Under the pieces are notes generated by a model. It did no database searches. It worked only from the letters and a program-made list of their open reading frames with translations, and was not told where the DNA came from. Made by a program: the position numbers and the translations under genes. Positions 20,173 through 27,378 of a stretch of DNA of 30,375 bases are shown piece after piece. The number at the start of each line of letters is the position of its first letter. The stretch's first letter is position 1. The stretch covers positions 1-30,375 of IMG/VR virus record IMGVR_UViG_3300043788_000147; one strand, 5' to 3'. This DNA comes from a virus.

Positions 20173-20271
20173 CTGACTTCGGCGCCGACTTGGGATGGGG
20201 CGACGCTGGACGGGCGAGGGACAGCGGTTGATTCCGTACCCTCGCCCTTTGACATTCGACGGAGGTGGGCG

Positions 20272-20466
20272 ATGGCGATGGCGCTGAAGCTGGCGGAGAA
20301 GACGAACGAGGAATGGGTAGAGGATCGCGTGGCGGAAGCGGACCAGTCACAAGGCATGGTGTTCGCCTGTCAGGAAGCGCGGTGCGAACCGCTCCCGCCA
20401 CACGCGCACTCGGCGCGGCCGTATCTGGCGTGGAAGAATCCGTCGCTGACTGCGAGGAAGAGATGA
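20272..20466 (+). CDS. Small hypothetical protein, 64 residues
   Basis: ACGGAGG precedes the ATG; the stop overlaps the next ATG as ATGA. Helical acidic start (ALKLAEKTNEEWVEDRVAEA) and a Cys/His/Pro-containing end. The 99 bases before it hold no other feature. Function unknown. Confidence 0.58.
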   Translation: MAMALKLAEKTNEEWVEDRVAEADQSQGMVFACQEARCEPLPPHAHSARPYLAWKNPSLTARKR

Positions 20467-20645
20467 GATCAGTAACGATTACACGCGTCATCCCCGGAGA
20501 ATGGGACGTGACATCTAGTGGCGCTACGCCAAAGCACTTCACTGATTGGGATAATCTGGTCAGGTTCGTTAGTGGAGAGTTCGATGCTCAGACGACAGCT
20601 AACGAGAAGCTCGACGCTATCGCCAAGATCGTAGACAACTACTGA
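20463..20645 (+). CDS. Small hypothetical protein, 60 residues
   Basis: ATGA-coupled start at 20463; an upstream in-frame extension is Gly/Arg low-complexity and lies over the previous gene. Sequence RSVTITRVIPGEWDVTSSGA is beta-like, then a helix (NEKLDAIAKIVDNY). One base separates its TGA from the next ATG. Confidence 0.58.
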   Translation: MRSVTITRVIPGEWDVTSSGATPKHFTDWDNLVRFVSGEFDAQTTANEKLDAIAKIVDNY

Positions 20646-20646
20646 G

Positions 20647-20895
20647 ATGACCCTCATCGAGAAAGCCCTCGCCGCGGCGCGAGACAAGAAGCTGAAGCCC
20701 GTGTCGAAGACCATCGACGAGGAGATCGAACTGGCTCTGGCGTGGGCGGAGGGAAAAGTAACCTCCTATCAGGCGCGAGTGGCAATCGGTGTGGAAGAGT
20801 CCAACGGATACAGCAACCGATTATACAGCTTCATGGCTACTCGACTGAGAGAGGGATTACGGCGCAATGTGATCGTTCGCAGGAGAACCAAGTGA
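20647..20895 (+). CDS. Small HTH-like hypothetical protein, 82 residues
   Basis: Translationally linked to both neighbours (TGA-g-ATG before, TGATG after). LIEKALAAARDKKLKPVSK and EEIELALAWAEGKVTSYQAR resemble small phage proteins in which ELALAWA-x-G-(E/K)-(V/I) precedes a helix-turn-helix; the last part is basic (LREGLRRNVIVRRRTK). DNA binding is likely but unproven. It is directly upstream of the helicase. Confidence 0.65.
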   Translation: MTLIEKALAAARDKKLKPVSKTIDEEIELALAWAEGKVTSYQARVAIGVEESNGYSNRLYSFMATRLREGLRRNVIVRRRTK

Positions 20896-22280
20896 TGAGC
20901 TTCGACGCGTCCCCCGACCCGGCAGCCACCGCCGCCGACTCGCCCACCCCCGACAGCGGGAACGGGACTGACCACTCCGTTCCCGCGCCCGCCGAGGAAT
21001 CGACGGTGCCAGCGGAGCCGACGGTGCCGTGCGAGTTCACCTGCGGCGTGGCAGGCTCCGGCAAGACCTACGCATGGCGCGAGCGCATCGCCGCCTGCCC
21101 CTCCGACGGCATCCTCGCGGCCACGACCGGGATCGCGGCGGTGAACCTTGGCACGGTCACGCTGAATTCTTTGCTGTCCTTCTTCGACACCGACTCCCTC
21201 CGCGACGCCTACCTGAACGGGTCGCTCGTCCGTCGGCTCAAGTCCCTGCGCGAAGACTACCGGCGCCTCGTGATCGACGAGGTGTCGATGATGGACGGCG
21301 ATCAACTGTCGATCCTCGTCCGGGCGATGCTGGAGTGCAATTCGTTCCTGTCGCCGACGCACGCGCCTGCGATGGGGATCGCGCTGGTCGGAGACTTCGC
21401 CCAGCTACCGCCCGTGCGTGCCCGATGGGCCTTCGAGTCCGACGAATGGTGGCGGTTCGACGCCGCGACGACTCGGCTGACCAAGGTATGGCGCCAGGAC
21501 GCCGGGCCGTTCCTGAACGCGCTTAACCTGTGCCGATCTGGCTGCGGGGACGCCTCGTCGCAGGTGCTATCGCAGGAGGGGATGGAGTGGCATTCGGCGC
21601 TATCCATCGACTTCGACGGAACGACGATCGTCACTAAGAACGACGCGGTGGACCGATATAACGGGATGGCGCTGGACCGCCTGCCGGGACGCGCGTTCAC
21701 GCCGACGAATCGTCGCTGGGGCAAGGCACGCGGAGAGTGGAAGCAGATCCCGGATCGCGTGACGCTGAAGCCGGGATGCTACGTTATGTTGCTGTCGAAT
21801 CGGTATGACGAGGACAAGAATCTGATCTACGCCAATGGCGATTGCGCTTATGTGATCGGCTTGCAGCCCGGAGGCTCGTTCCTTGACGTTAAGCTGGTGC
21901 GCAACGACCGCGTAGTCAGCGTTCCCCGCGTGATCCGCGACGTGGGCCGCAAGGACAAGCCGGACGGCTGGGACCGGACGACTGGACACGGTGAGTGGCT
22001 CCCGCGGCCACACTGGCTCTCGGACAAGCGGAGGTATGTGGAGGGACAACTAGAATTTTTCCCAATTCGTTTGGCCTACGCATCTACTGTACATAAAAGT
22101 CAAGGGTTGTCTCTAGATCGTCTTCAGATAGATATACGAGATCATTTCTTTTCGTCTCCTGCAATGCAATACGTGGCCCTCTCTAGAGCAAGAACTATGG
22201 GGGGTTTGAGAATAGTGGGTCAGCGCGAGAGATTCATACGCAACTGCAATATTGACGAACGAGTTAGACCTTGGCTGTAG
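20895..22280 (+). CDS. Pif1/RecD-like SF1 helicase with replaced 3' end
   Basis: 461 residues from ATG 20895, which overlaps the upstream stop (TGATG). A Pro/Ala-rich N-terminal 45 residues precede helicase motifs: GVAGSGKT (51-58), VIDEVSMMD (126-134), VGDFAQLPP (165-173), STVHKSQG (397-404) and YVALSRAR (426-433). It should unwind DNA 5' to 3' in phage replication or recombination by family precedent. From about 22050 the DNA changes to lower GC and AGA/TTG/ATA codons, and the last 21 codons have a diverged second copy at 22859-22924, beyond the HNH gene. The 3' end thus seems to have been swapped when the HNH gene arrived; the protein is intact. Confidence 0.85.
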   Translation: MSFDASPDPAATAADSPTPDSGNGTDHSVPAPAEESTVPAEPTVPCEFTCGVAGSGKTYAWRERIAACPSDGILAATTGIAAVNLGTVTLNSLLSFFDTDSLRDAYLNGSLVRRLKSLREDYRRLVIDEVSMMDGDQLSILVRAMLECNSFLSPTHAPAMGIALVGDFAQLPPVRARWAFESDEWWRFDAATTRLTKVWRQDAGPFLNALNLCRSGCGDASSQVLSQEGMEWHSALSIDFDGTTIVTKNDAVDRYNGMALDRLPGRAFTPTNRRWGKARGEWKQIPDRVTLKPGCYVMLLSNRYDEDKNLIYANGDCAYVIGLQPGGSFLDVKLVRNDRVVSVPRVIRDVGRKDKPDGWDRTTGHGEWLPRPHWLSDKRRYVEGQLEFFPIRLAYASTVHKSQGLSLDRLQIDIRDHFFSSPAMQYVALSRARTMGGLRIVGQRERFIRNCNIDERVRPWL

Positions 22281-22293
22281 GTGGAGGTTACAA

Positions 22294-22857
22294 ATGTCTA
22301 AGTTTATAGATATGACGGGCAGGCGATTTGGGAAACTGGTTGTTTTGTGTAGGTCCATAAGGCCCTCTAACGGCGGACATACTTATTGGGAATGCTTGTG
22401 TGATTGCGGCACCACGAAGACGATCAGTAGAAAACACTTACGAAGTGGAGGCACTAAAAGTTGTGGCTGTGTTAGGCGAGCGCGTGGGCCTCATCGTGGT
22501 TCTTGGCGTCATGGCATGAACAATACTCCAGAATATGAGGCTTATTATTCTGCTCGAAATCGTTGCAACAGCACCAACGCCACTAAGTACTTGTCATATG
22601 GTGGACGTGGAATAAAGTTTAAGTTTGTGGCTTTTGATGAATTTTTTAGAGCGGTTGGGCCTCGTCCATCGCCACAACACTCACTCGATCGTATAGACAA
22701 CAACGGTAACTATGAGGTAGGCAACGTTCGTTGGTCTACTTACAGCACGCAGCGAATTAACTCGCGTGTTCGACGAAGTATTGAAAACTTTTCGGATGTG
22801 GTGTTGTTGGCTGAGATTTATCGACGCACTCCTGAATATGGATTAGAGGGGTGCTGA
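22294..22857 (+). mobile_element. Free-standing HNH homing endonuclease gene
   Basis: 187 residues from ATG 22294 with GTGGAGG upstream. The N-terminus MTGRRFGKLVVL (7-18) and the Cys module WECLCDCG...KSCGC (32-59) are the DNA-reading parts seen in many phage HNH homing enzymes. The catalytic stretch is HSLDRIDNNGNYEVGNVRW (129-147), containing the H-N-N signature. Codons are AT-rich compared with the surrounding replication genes. It lies between the helicase end and a leftover copy of that end, so it is a mobile gene that likely cuts helicase alleles lacking it. It carries no intron or intein signature. Confidence 0.88.
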
Positions 22858-22858
22858 C

Positions 22859-22924
22859 GTGGGGCAACGGGAGAGGTATGTGAAGAATTGCACGATTGAT
22901 CCGAGAGTTCGACCTTGGTTGTAG
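22859..22924 (+). pseudogene. Remnant of the original helicase 3' end
   Basis: Translation gives VGQRERYVKNCTIDPRVRPW plus Leu and stop, 16 of 21 residues identical to the helicase C-terminus (22215-22280), with 45 of 66 bases identical. It begins one base after the HNH stop and has no start codon of its own. It is best explained as the displaced native end of the helicase gene. Confidence 0.8.
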
Positions 22925-22933
22925 GAGGCACTT

Positions 22934-23218
22934 ATGATTACCGTCAGGTTCCCGAGTGGATTCTCAGTGCAATACAACTCGCTCTGTGCCATGAAGTGGG
23001 ACAACAGTAGTAATGGAATGGTTCTCTACGCGTCTGTTGCGGATCGGGATGCGGGCAAAGGATGGGTGGTCCACGTCCCTGCTGACTGCATAGTGGAGTT
23101 CATTAGCCCGTGCCGGACCTATGACGCCAAGGTTGAGGACAACAAGTTTCACGCCATTCAGGCCGAAATACGCAAGCTGAAGAACGCCGTCAATCGGATC
23201 GCACGCAATGCGAAGTAA
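22934..23218 (+). CDS. Hypothetical protein, 94 residues
   Basis: GTAGGAGG precedes the ATG; the 3' end overlaps the polymerase start by 11 bases. A beta-rich front (MITVRFPSGFSVQYNSL; GWVVHVPADCIVEFISP) is followed by a charged helix (KFHAIQAEIRKLKNAVNRIA) that may form a coiled coil. Its location between helicase and polymerase suggests a replication accessory role (inference). Confidence 0.66.
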   Translation: MITVRFPSGFSVQYNSLCAMKWDNSSNGMVLYASVADRDAGKGWVVHVPADCIVEFISPCRTYDAKVEDNKFHAIQAEIRKLKNAVNRIARNAK

Positions 23219-26123
23219 GCCACCTAGTTGCGAAGGTTGCCCTTGCCACTCCCACGGCACCGACTTTTCCCGCGTCGAGGGCACGGGCTCGCTTGGCGTG
23301 CTCGTGGTAGCAGAGGCGTCCGGCGAAATGGAAGCGCGGGATCAACTCCCCCTGCGTCCGTACGCGCCTGCTGGCTCGCTGCTGGAGCGGACGTTCAAGC
23401 GGATGGGGTACTCGCGCCAGCAGTTCTCGCTGACGAACACTCTGCGTTGCCGCCCGCGCAACAACTGGCTTTCTGGTTCTCCGTACGAATGGTCCGCGCT
23501 CAACGCCTGCCGCCCGAACTTGGACGCGGCGATACGAGAGAGGAGGCCGAGGGCGATCCTGACGCTGGGAGACACGGCGCTGCGAGAGCTGACGGGGGAG
23601 GCGGGGGAGCAGCGGGGCGTGAGTCACCTGTGTGGGTACGTGCTACCTAGTTGCCTGTTGCGGACGCCGCTAATGAAGCCGTGTGAATGCGTAAAGGACA
23701 CGGGAGCCATAGACCCGAAGTGCTTCCTGTGCGACGGCGTTGGTGAGTTGAATTACGGTACGATGCCGGACCAGCAGCCTATCCCGGTCATCCCCGCCTA
23801 CCATCCAGCCTTCATCCGCCGCGGCAAGGCGGCGTACCAGGGATTCTTCGCCCGCAACCTCCAACGCGCGGTGAACGTCGCGGCGGGCAAGGATCGAGAA
23901 TGGATCTGGGGGATCGACCCGGAACGGAAGGAGACGTATGCGACGCTCGACTACCAAATCCATCCAAGTCTCGAGGAGGCTTGGGCGTTTGCTCAACGAG
24001 TTAGAGATAACTCAAACCTTGTTGTCAGCTACGATATCGAAACTTTCGAGTCAGCCTCACTCGATGAAGACGCACGAGATGGATTCACGGATACTCGAAT
24101 ACGGCTTATACAATTCTCGGTTGAGGGAATGCATGCAATTGCCTTGCCTTGGGAATCTGGGTACCGATTGGCGGCACAAGCTATCCTCCAATCCCCTAAC
24201 GTCAAATGCGGCCACAACCTCTGGCTCTTCGACAACCGCGTCCTCGAAGCCTGCGGAGCCCGCGAGGGACTCGACCTGACCCCACGCGGCGTCATCCACG
24301 ACACTCTCCAGATGTTCCACCACTGGCAACCGGACCTCCCGGCGCACCTCCAGTTCTGCGCTCAGTTCGTCCAGTTCCCGTTCCCGTGGAAGCACCTGGC
24401 GGCGACGAATCTCGAATTCTATGGCTGCGTGGACGTGGACGCGACGCTGCGGCTGTATACGTTCCTGCGATCGGCACTGGAGAAGGACGGCATTTGGGAC
24501 TCGCCGTACGACGCCTCCGGCGATTGCGTCGGCGGATACGTGGGCCAGGTCGCGCAGGTGAGGCCGATCCTGGCCGCGATGGAGAGGCGGGGGCTGCCCG
24601 TCGATGACGCCGAGCGCCTCCGCCTGAAGGAAGAGTTCAAGTTGGCCGCGTCCGAGTTGGCACAGGAACTCATGCCACGATTTCCTGAATCGGCGAAGAA
24701 ACTGGATCCGTATAAGACGTTCCCGCCGGAGCTGAAGAAACTCCCCGAGTCCGATTGGGGCCAACTCTTCCGCGAGCCTGACAAGATCGACAAGAAGACA
24801 GGTCGGCTCAAGGCGGGCAAATGGTATCGCTACGGGCAGCGGGAAGTCCCTGAAGCGACGGAGGTGGACGGTCAGCCCGTTACGAAGATGGTGCTTCGCT
24901 GGTGCTATATCCCTGAGTTCAACCCGAACTCCGGCAAGCAACTCATCGAATACATGAAGGCGAAGAAGCACAAAGTCCCGAAGTCCAAGGCGACGGACGA
25001 AGAAGGCAACGAGAAGGATACGACGAACAAGAAGGAGTTGGAGCGGCTGGCGCGGCGCACAGGCGACAACTTCTACCTGAAGACGATCGAGTTCCGAGAG
25101 CTGACGAAGATGGAGGGAACCTACGTCGATGGATTCGCGCCACACGCGGACGGCCGCGTGCATACCACCTTCACGTTCGATACTGGCATCGGACAGCTAT
25201 CCAGCCGCAACCCCAACATCCAGAATTATCCGAAGCATGGGCGATTGGCCAAGGCGGTACGCAAGATGATCGCGGCTCCTCCGGGGCACCTGCTCGTTGA
25301 GTGGGATTATAAGTCCTGCCACGTCCTGACGCTCGGCTTCCTCGCCGAAGATCCTGACTACATCCGCGCCGCACGCATCGACATGCACTCAATCGTCACC
25401 GGGCATCGGCTCAAACTGTGGACGGTAGCGGAACTCCTGACTCACGACGATGCTTACATTAAGGCCAAGTGTAGATGGCTGAAGTCCAATCCCGAGTGGA
25501 AGCACATCCGAGACGCCCGCATGAAGCACGCTATCCTCGGCATCGGCAACGGGCTCAAGGCACGCGGGCTCTACGAGAAGCACATGGAGGACTTCTCCGG
25601 TGTCAAGGAGGCACAACAGTTCCTCGACGTAGTCTACGAACTGTTCCCACGCGTGTTCGAGTGGCACGACATCGTACAGAAGCGGGCGCATGAGCAGCAG
25701 TTCCAGCGGACCCAGTACGGCCACATGCGACGGTTCTACGAAGTGTTTCGATGGGACTATAAGAAGGCCGCGTACTCGCACGGCGACCAGGCGGAGGAAG
25801 CGATCTCCTATCACCTCTCGAACATCGCGTTCGGCTACATCCGCGAGCACATGAAGCTGCTGGAACGGGCTGGGCTGAACGCCAAGTACGGCTTGTGCAA
25901 CAACGTTCACGATTCGCTGCTGTTCCACTTCCCCGCGTCGATGCTGGAGGAGCACGTGGCTGAAGTGTATCCGTTGCTGATCCAGCCATCGGCGGTGCTG
26001 CGCCATCCGACGATCTGTCCCGACGGATTGTGGATCGACGCCGAGTGCAACGCCGGACCAGATTGGAGTAGCATGACTGAGATCAACGTGAAGGAGGCTA
26101 CATGTCAGACGACGAACCAGTGA
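23208..26123 (+). CDS. Fused UDG-like, 3'-5' exonuclease and PolA-type DNA polymerase
   Basis: 971 residues. Residues 1-240 resemble family 4 uracil-DNA glycosylases: C8/C11/C13, AEASGEMEA (35-43), NTLRCRP (77-83), AYHPAF (197-202), with an extra Cys module (C159, C161, C172, C175). Residues 250-430 are a DEDDy exonuclease: YDIETF (D276, E278), GHNLWLFD (N337, D342) and YGCVD (Y405, D409). Residues 450-960 are family A polymerase: motif A EWDYKSCH (D700, His705 where Glu is usual), motif B RDARMKHAILGIGNG (K773, Leu777 at the E. coli Phe762 position) and motif C VHDS (D902, Ser903 where Glu is usual). It is the probable phage replicase. A lower-GC patch covers about 23940-24190. Confidence 0.88.
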   Translation: MRSKPPSCEGCPCHSHGTDFSRVEGTGSLGVLVVAEASGEMEARDQLPLRPYAPAGSLLERTFKRMGYSRQQFSLTNTLRCRPRNNWLSGSPYEWSALNACRPNLDAAIRERRPRAILTLGDTALRELTGEAGEQRGVSHLCGYVLPSCLLRTPLMKPCECVKDTGAIDPKCFLCDGVGELNYGTMPDQQPIPVIPAYHPAFIRRGKAAYQGFFARNLQRAVNVAAGKDREWIWGIDPERKETYATLDYQIHPSLEEAWAFAQRVRDNSNLVVSYDIETFESASLDEDARDGFTDTRIRLIQFSVEGMHAIALPWESGYRLAAQAILQSPNVKCGHNLWLFDNRVLEACGAREGLDLTPRGVIHDTLQMFHHWQPDLPAHLQFCAQFVQFPFPWKHLAATNLEFYGCVDVDATLRLYTFLRSALEKDGIWDSPYDASGDCVGGYVGQVAQVRPILAAMERRGLPVDDAERLRLKEEFKLAASELAQELMPRFPESAKKLDPYKTFPPELKKLPESDWGQLFREPDKIDKKTGRLKAGKWYRYGQREVPEATEVDGQPVTKMVLRWCYIPEFNPNSGKQLIEYMKAKKHKVPKSKATDEEGNEKDTTNKKELERLARRTGDNFYLKTIEFRELTKMEGTYVDGFAPHADGRVHTTFTFDTGIGQLSSRNPNIQNYPKHGRLAKAVRKMIAAPPGHLLVEWDYKSCHVLTLGFLAEDPDYIRAARIDMHSIVTGHRLKLWTVAELLTHDDAYIKAKCRWLKSNPEWKHIRDARMKHAILGIGNGLKARGLYEKHMEDFSGVKEAQQFLDVVYELFPRVFEWHDIVQKRAHEQQFQRTQYGHMRRFYEVFRWDYKKAAYSHGDQAEEAISYHLSNIAFGYIREHMKLLERAGLNAKYGLCNNVHDSLLFHFPASMLEEHVAEVYPLLIQPSAVLRHPTICPDGLWIDAECNAGPDWSSMTEINVKEATCQTTNQ

Positions 26124-26284
26124 TCCAGACGGAGTGGGGGCCAGTGACGCCTTGGGCGCGGAAGCAGGCGGTGCTGAACTACCGTCGCGACCCGGCTAAG
26201 CTCAAGGAGGCTATCGCTAGGTTTGGCGAGGATCGAATGCGACGAGACTTCCCGGAATGTTTTGTGGTGGACGATGATGCTTAA
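26102..26284 (+). CDS. Small acidic hypothetical protein, 60 residues
   Basis: AAGGAGG inside the polymerase gene end drives the ATG, with a 22-base overlap. Sequence TPWARKQAVLNYRRDPAKLK then EAIARFGEDRMRRDFPECFV is helical and charged, ending in an acidic VVDDDA. It converges with the minus-strand gene; the two TAA stops share the palindrome TTAA at 26281-26284. Function unknown. Confidence 0.65.
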   Translation: MSDDEPVIQTEWGPVTPWARKQAVLNYRRDPAKLKEAIARFGEDRMRRDFPECFVVDDDA

Positions 26285-27378
26285 CCGCTGGTTCCAACGC
26301 CGACGCCTGCTCGGTCGAAACGCGAGGGTGCGTCAACTCCTGGCGTGGCACGCGGAGGCGGAACTGCGCGAATCTGGTATAGTCCCGACAACGCGATCCC
26401 CGCGACCGAGTAGTCCTCAGAAAAACAACAAGTTTGCCATGCGCACGGCCCTCCCACCGGATCGCACGCCGCCCGCGACATTGGCACCTGCATCGGCGAC
26501 TCAGGTCGAGAGTGCTCTGCTAGCGTCTCTGCCATCGCGGACGCCAATCGCGCGATCTCCGCACGTATTCTCCGTGACTGCTCGTGCGACGGTTGCGATA
26601 TGGATATGTGATGGAGAAGGGACTGCGTGACGCCGTCCGCGTCCATGAGGTCGCACCATGCGTCGGCGTCCGGGCGCGTCTGGTCGGAGTACCAGAGCGG
26701 TCGCCACTTCTCGCCGGACAGCTTCCGCCAGCCGCCCTTGCCGTCCGGTCGCTGAAATCGGCACTGGCCTGCGATGATAGGGTGGCGGTAGCAGCGGGCC
26801 CACGGAGAGTGTCGGCGCCCGAAGCGCTGTTGACCGATGTCGATCGCGTGGAGCATCAGCGGCGCGTCGGCGATCACCATGTCGCCGATCACCGCCCACG
26901 AGTGAGCCTCCCGCGCCAGGACCTCGTCGTCGAACGAGTCACAGACGATCCAGCGGTGCAGGGTGCCGGAATCGTCGGACCAGGAGAGAGGGAGATATGA
27001 CAGGTTACGGTTTGACTCTATTGGTACTGGTTGCATTCTATCTAGGGTTAGGAGTGTTAATCGAGAGATTGTGGTTAGCGCCGTCGAAAGCATCCCCGCC
27101 CAGTCCTGAGCCACCGTCCACGGATCGCCACTCACCAGATCCAGCCCCGGATTCGCCGCCTGCGTCAAGAACCGAGTTCGAGCGTTGGATCGAGTCGTGG
27201 CGGGATCGGACCCATTTGACAGCGCGAATATCCCGTCTCTCAGGCAACTCAGAAATAGTGACCGGGGTCGCCATCGTACCACACGCCAGTGACGATCCAG
27301 AAGCCAGCGGCGTTGACACGCCTGGAAGTTCCGCAGATCGGACGCGCTCACAGTGATCGGCGCAGCACTATTCGTCAT
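26281..27378 (-). CDS. Divergent Cas4/RecB-like Fe-S protein without visible nuclease motifs
   Basis: 365 residues; its ATG overlaps the upstream TGA as ATGA. The N-terminal SASDLRNFQACQRRWLLDRH (C21), the late cysteines C305, C312, C317/C318 and the closing SGLYQIRA match the protein at 13429-15087 (SCPRKRW; SGLYQIRV). The central parts also align (SPWARCYRH with SPLIRRYVAH; PDADAWCDLM with TIKEWIDAL). The RPDALL and YKT nuclease motifs are not seen here, and the equivalent region is shortened. It may be a structural or regulatory Fe-S partner. Codons between about 26997 and 27090 are unusually AT-rich. Confidence 0.72.
   Translation of the reverse strand: MTNSAAPITVSASDLRNFQACQRRWLLDRHWRVVRWRPRSLFLSCLRDGIFALSNGSDPATTRSNARTRFLTQAANPGLDLVSGDPWTVAQDWAGMLSTALTTISRLTLLTLDRMQPVPIESNRNLSYLPLSWSDDSGTLHRWIVCDSFDDEVLAREAHSWAVIGDMVIADAPLMLHAIDIGQQRFGRRHSPWARCYRHPIIAGQCRFQRPDGKGGWRKLSGEKWRPLWYSDQTRPDADAWCDLMDADGVTQSLLHHISISQPSHEQSRRIRAEIARLASAMAETLAEHSRPESPMQVPMSRAACDPVGGPCAWQTCCFSEDYSVAGIALSGLYQIRAVPPPRATPGVDAPSRFDRAGVGVGTSG
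26997..27356 (+). CDS. Possible antisense membrane protein inside the Cas4-like gene
   Basis: A GAGAGGGAG ribosome site precedes ATG 26997. The 119-residue product has one strong transmembrane helix (GLTLLVLVAFYLGLGVLI), then a Pro/Ser-rich segment and a soluble tail. It lies wholly antisense to 26281-27378, where that gene uses atypical TTA, CTA, ATA and AGA codons. Could be a real overlapping gene or a chance by-product. Confidence 0.3.
   Translation: MTGYGLTLLVLVAFYLGLGVLIERLWLAPSKASPPSPEPPSTDRHSPDPAPDSPPASRTEFERWIESWRDRTHLTARISRLSGNSEIVTGVAIVPHASDDPEASGVDTPGSSADRTRSQ

Noticed and set aside
20249-20254. TTGACA upstream of the small gene at 20272, considered as a promoter
   Set aside because: No -10 at suitable spacing; it leads directly into the ribosome site.
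24057-25163. Long 368-residue open frame antisense to the polymerase
   Set aside because: It is a shadow of GC-rich codon use; no ribosome site, no family features, and the polymerase motifs fully explain the plus strand.
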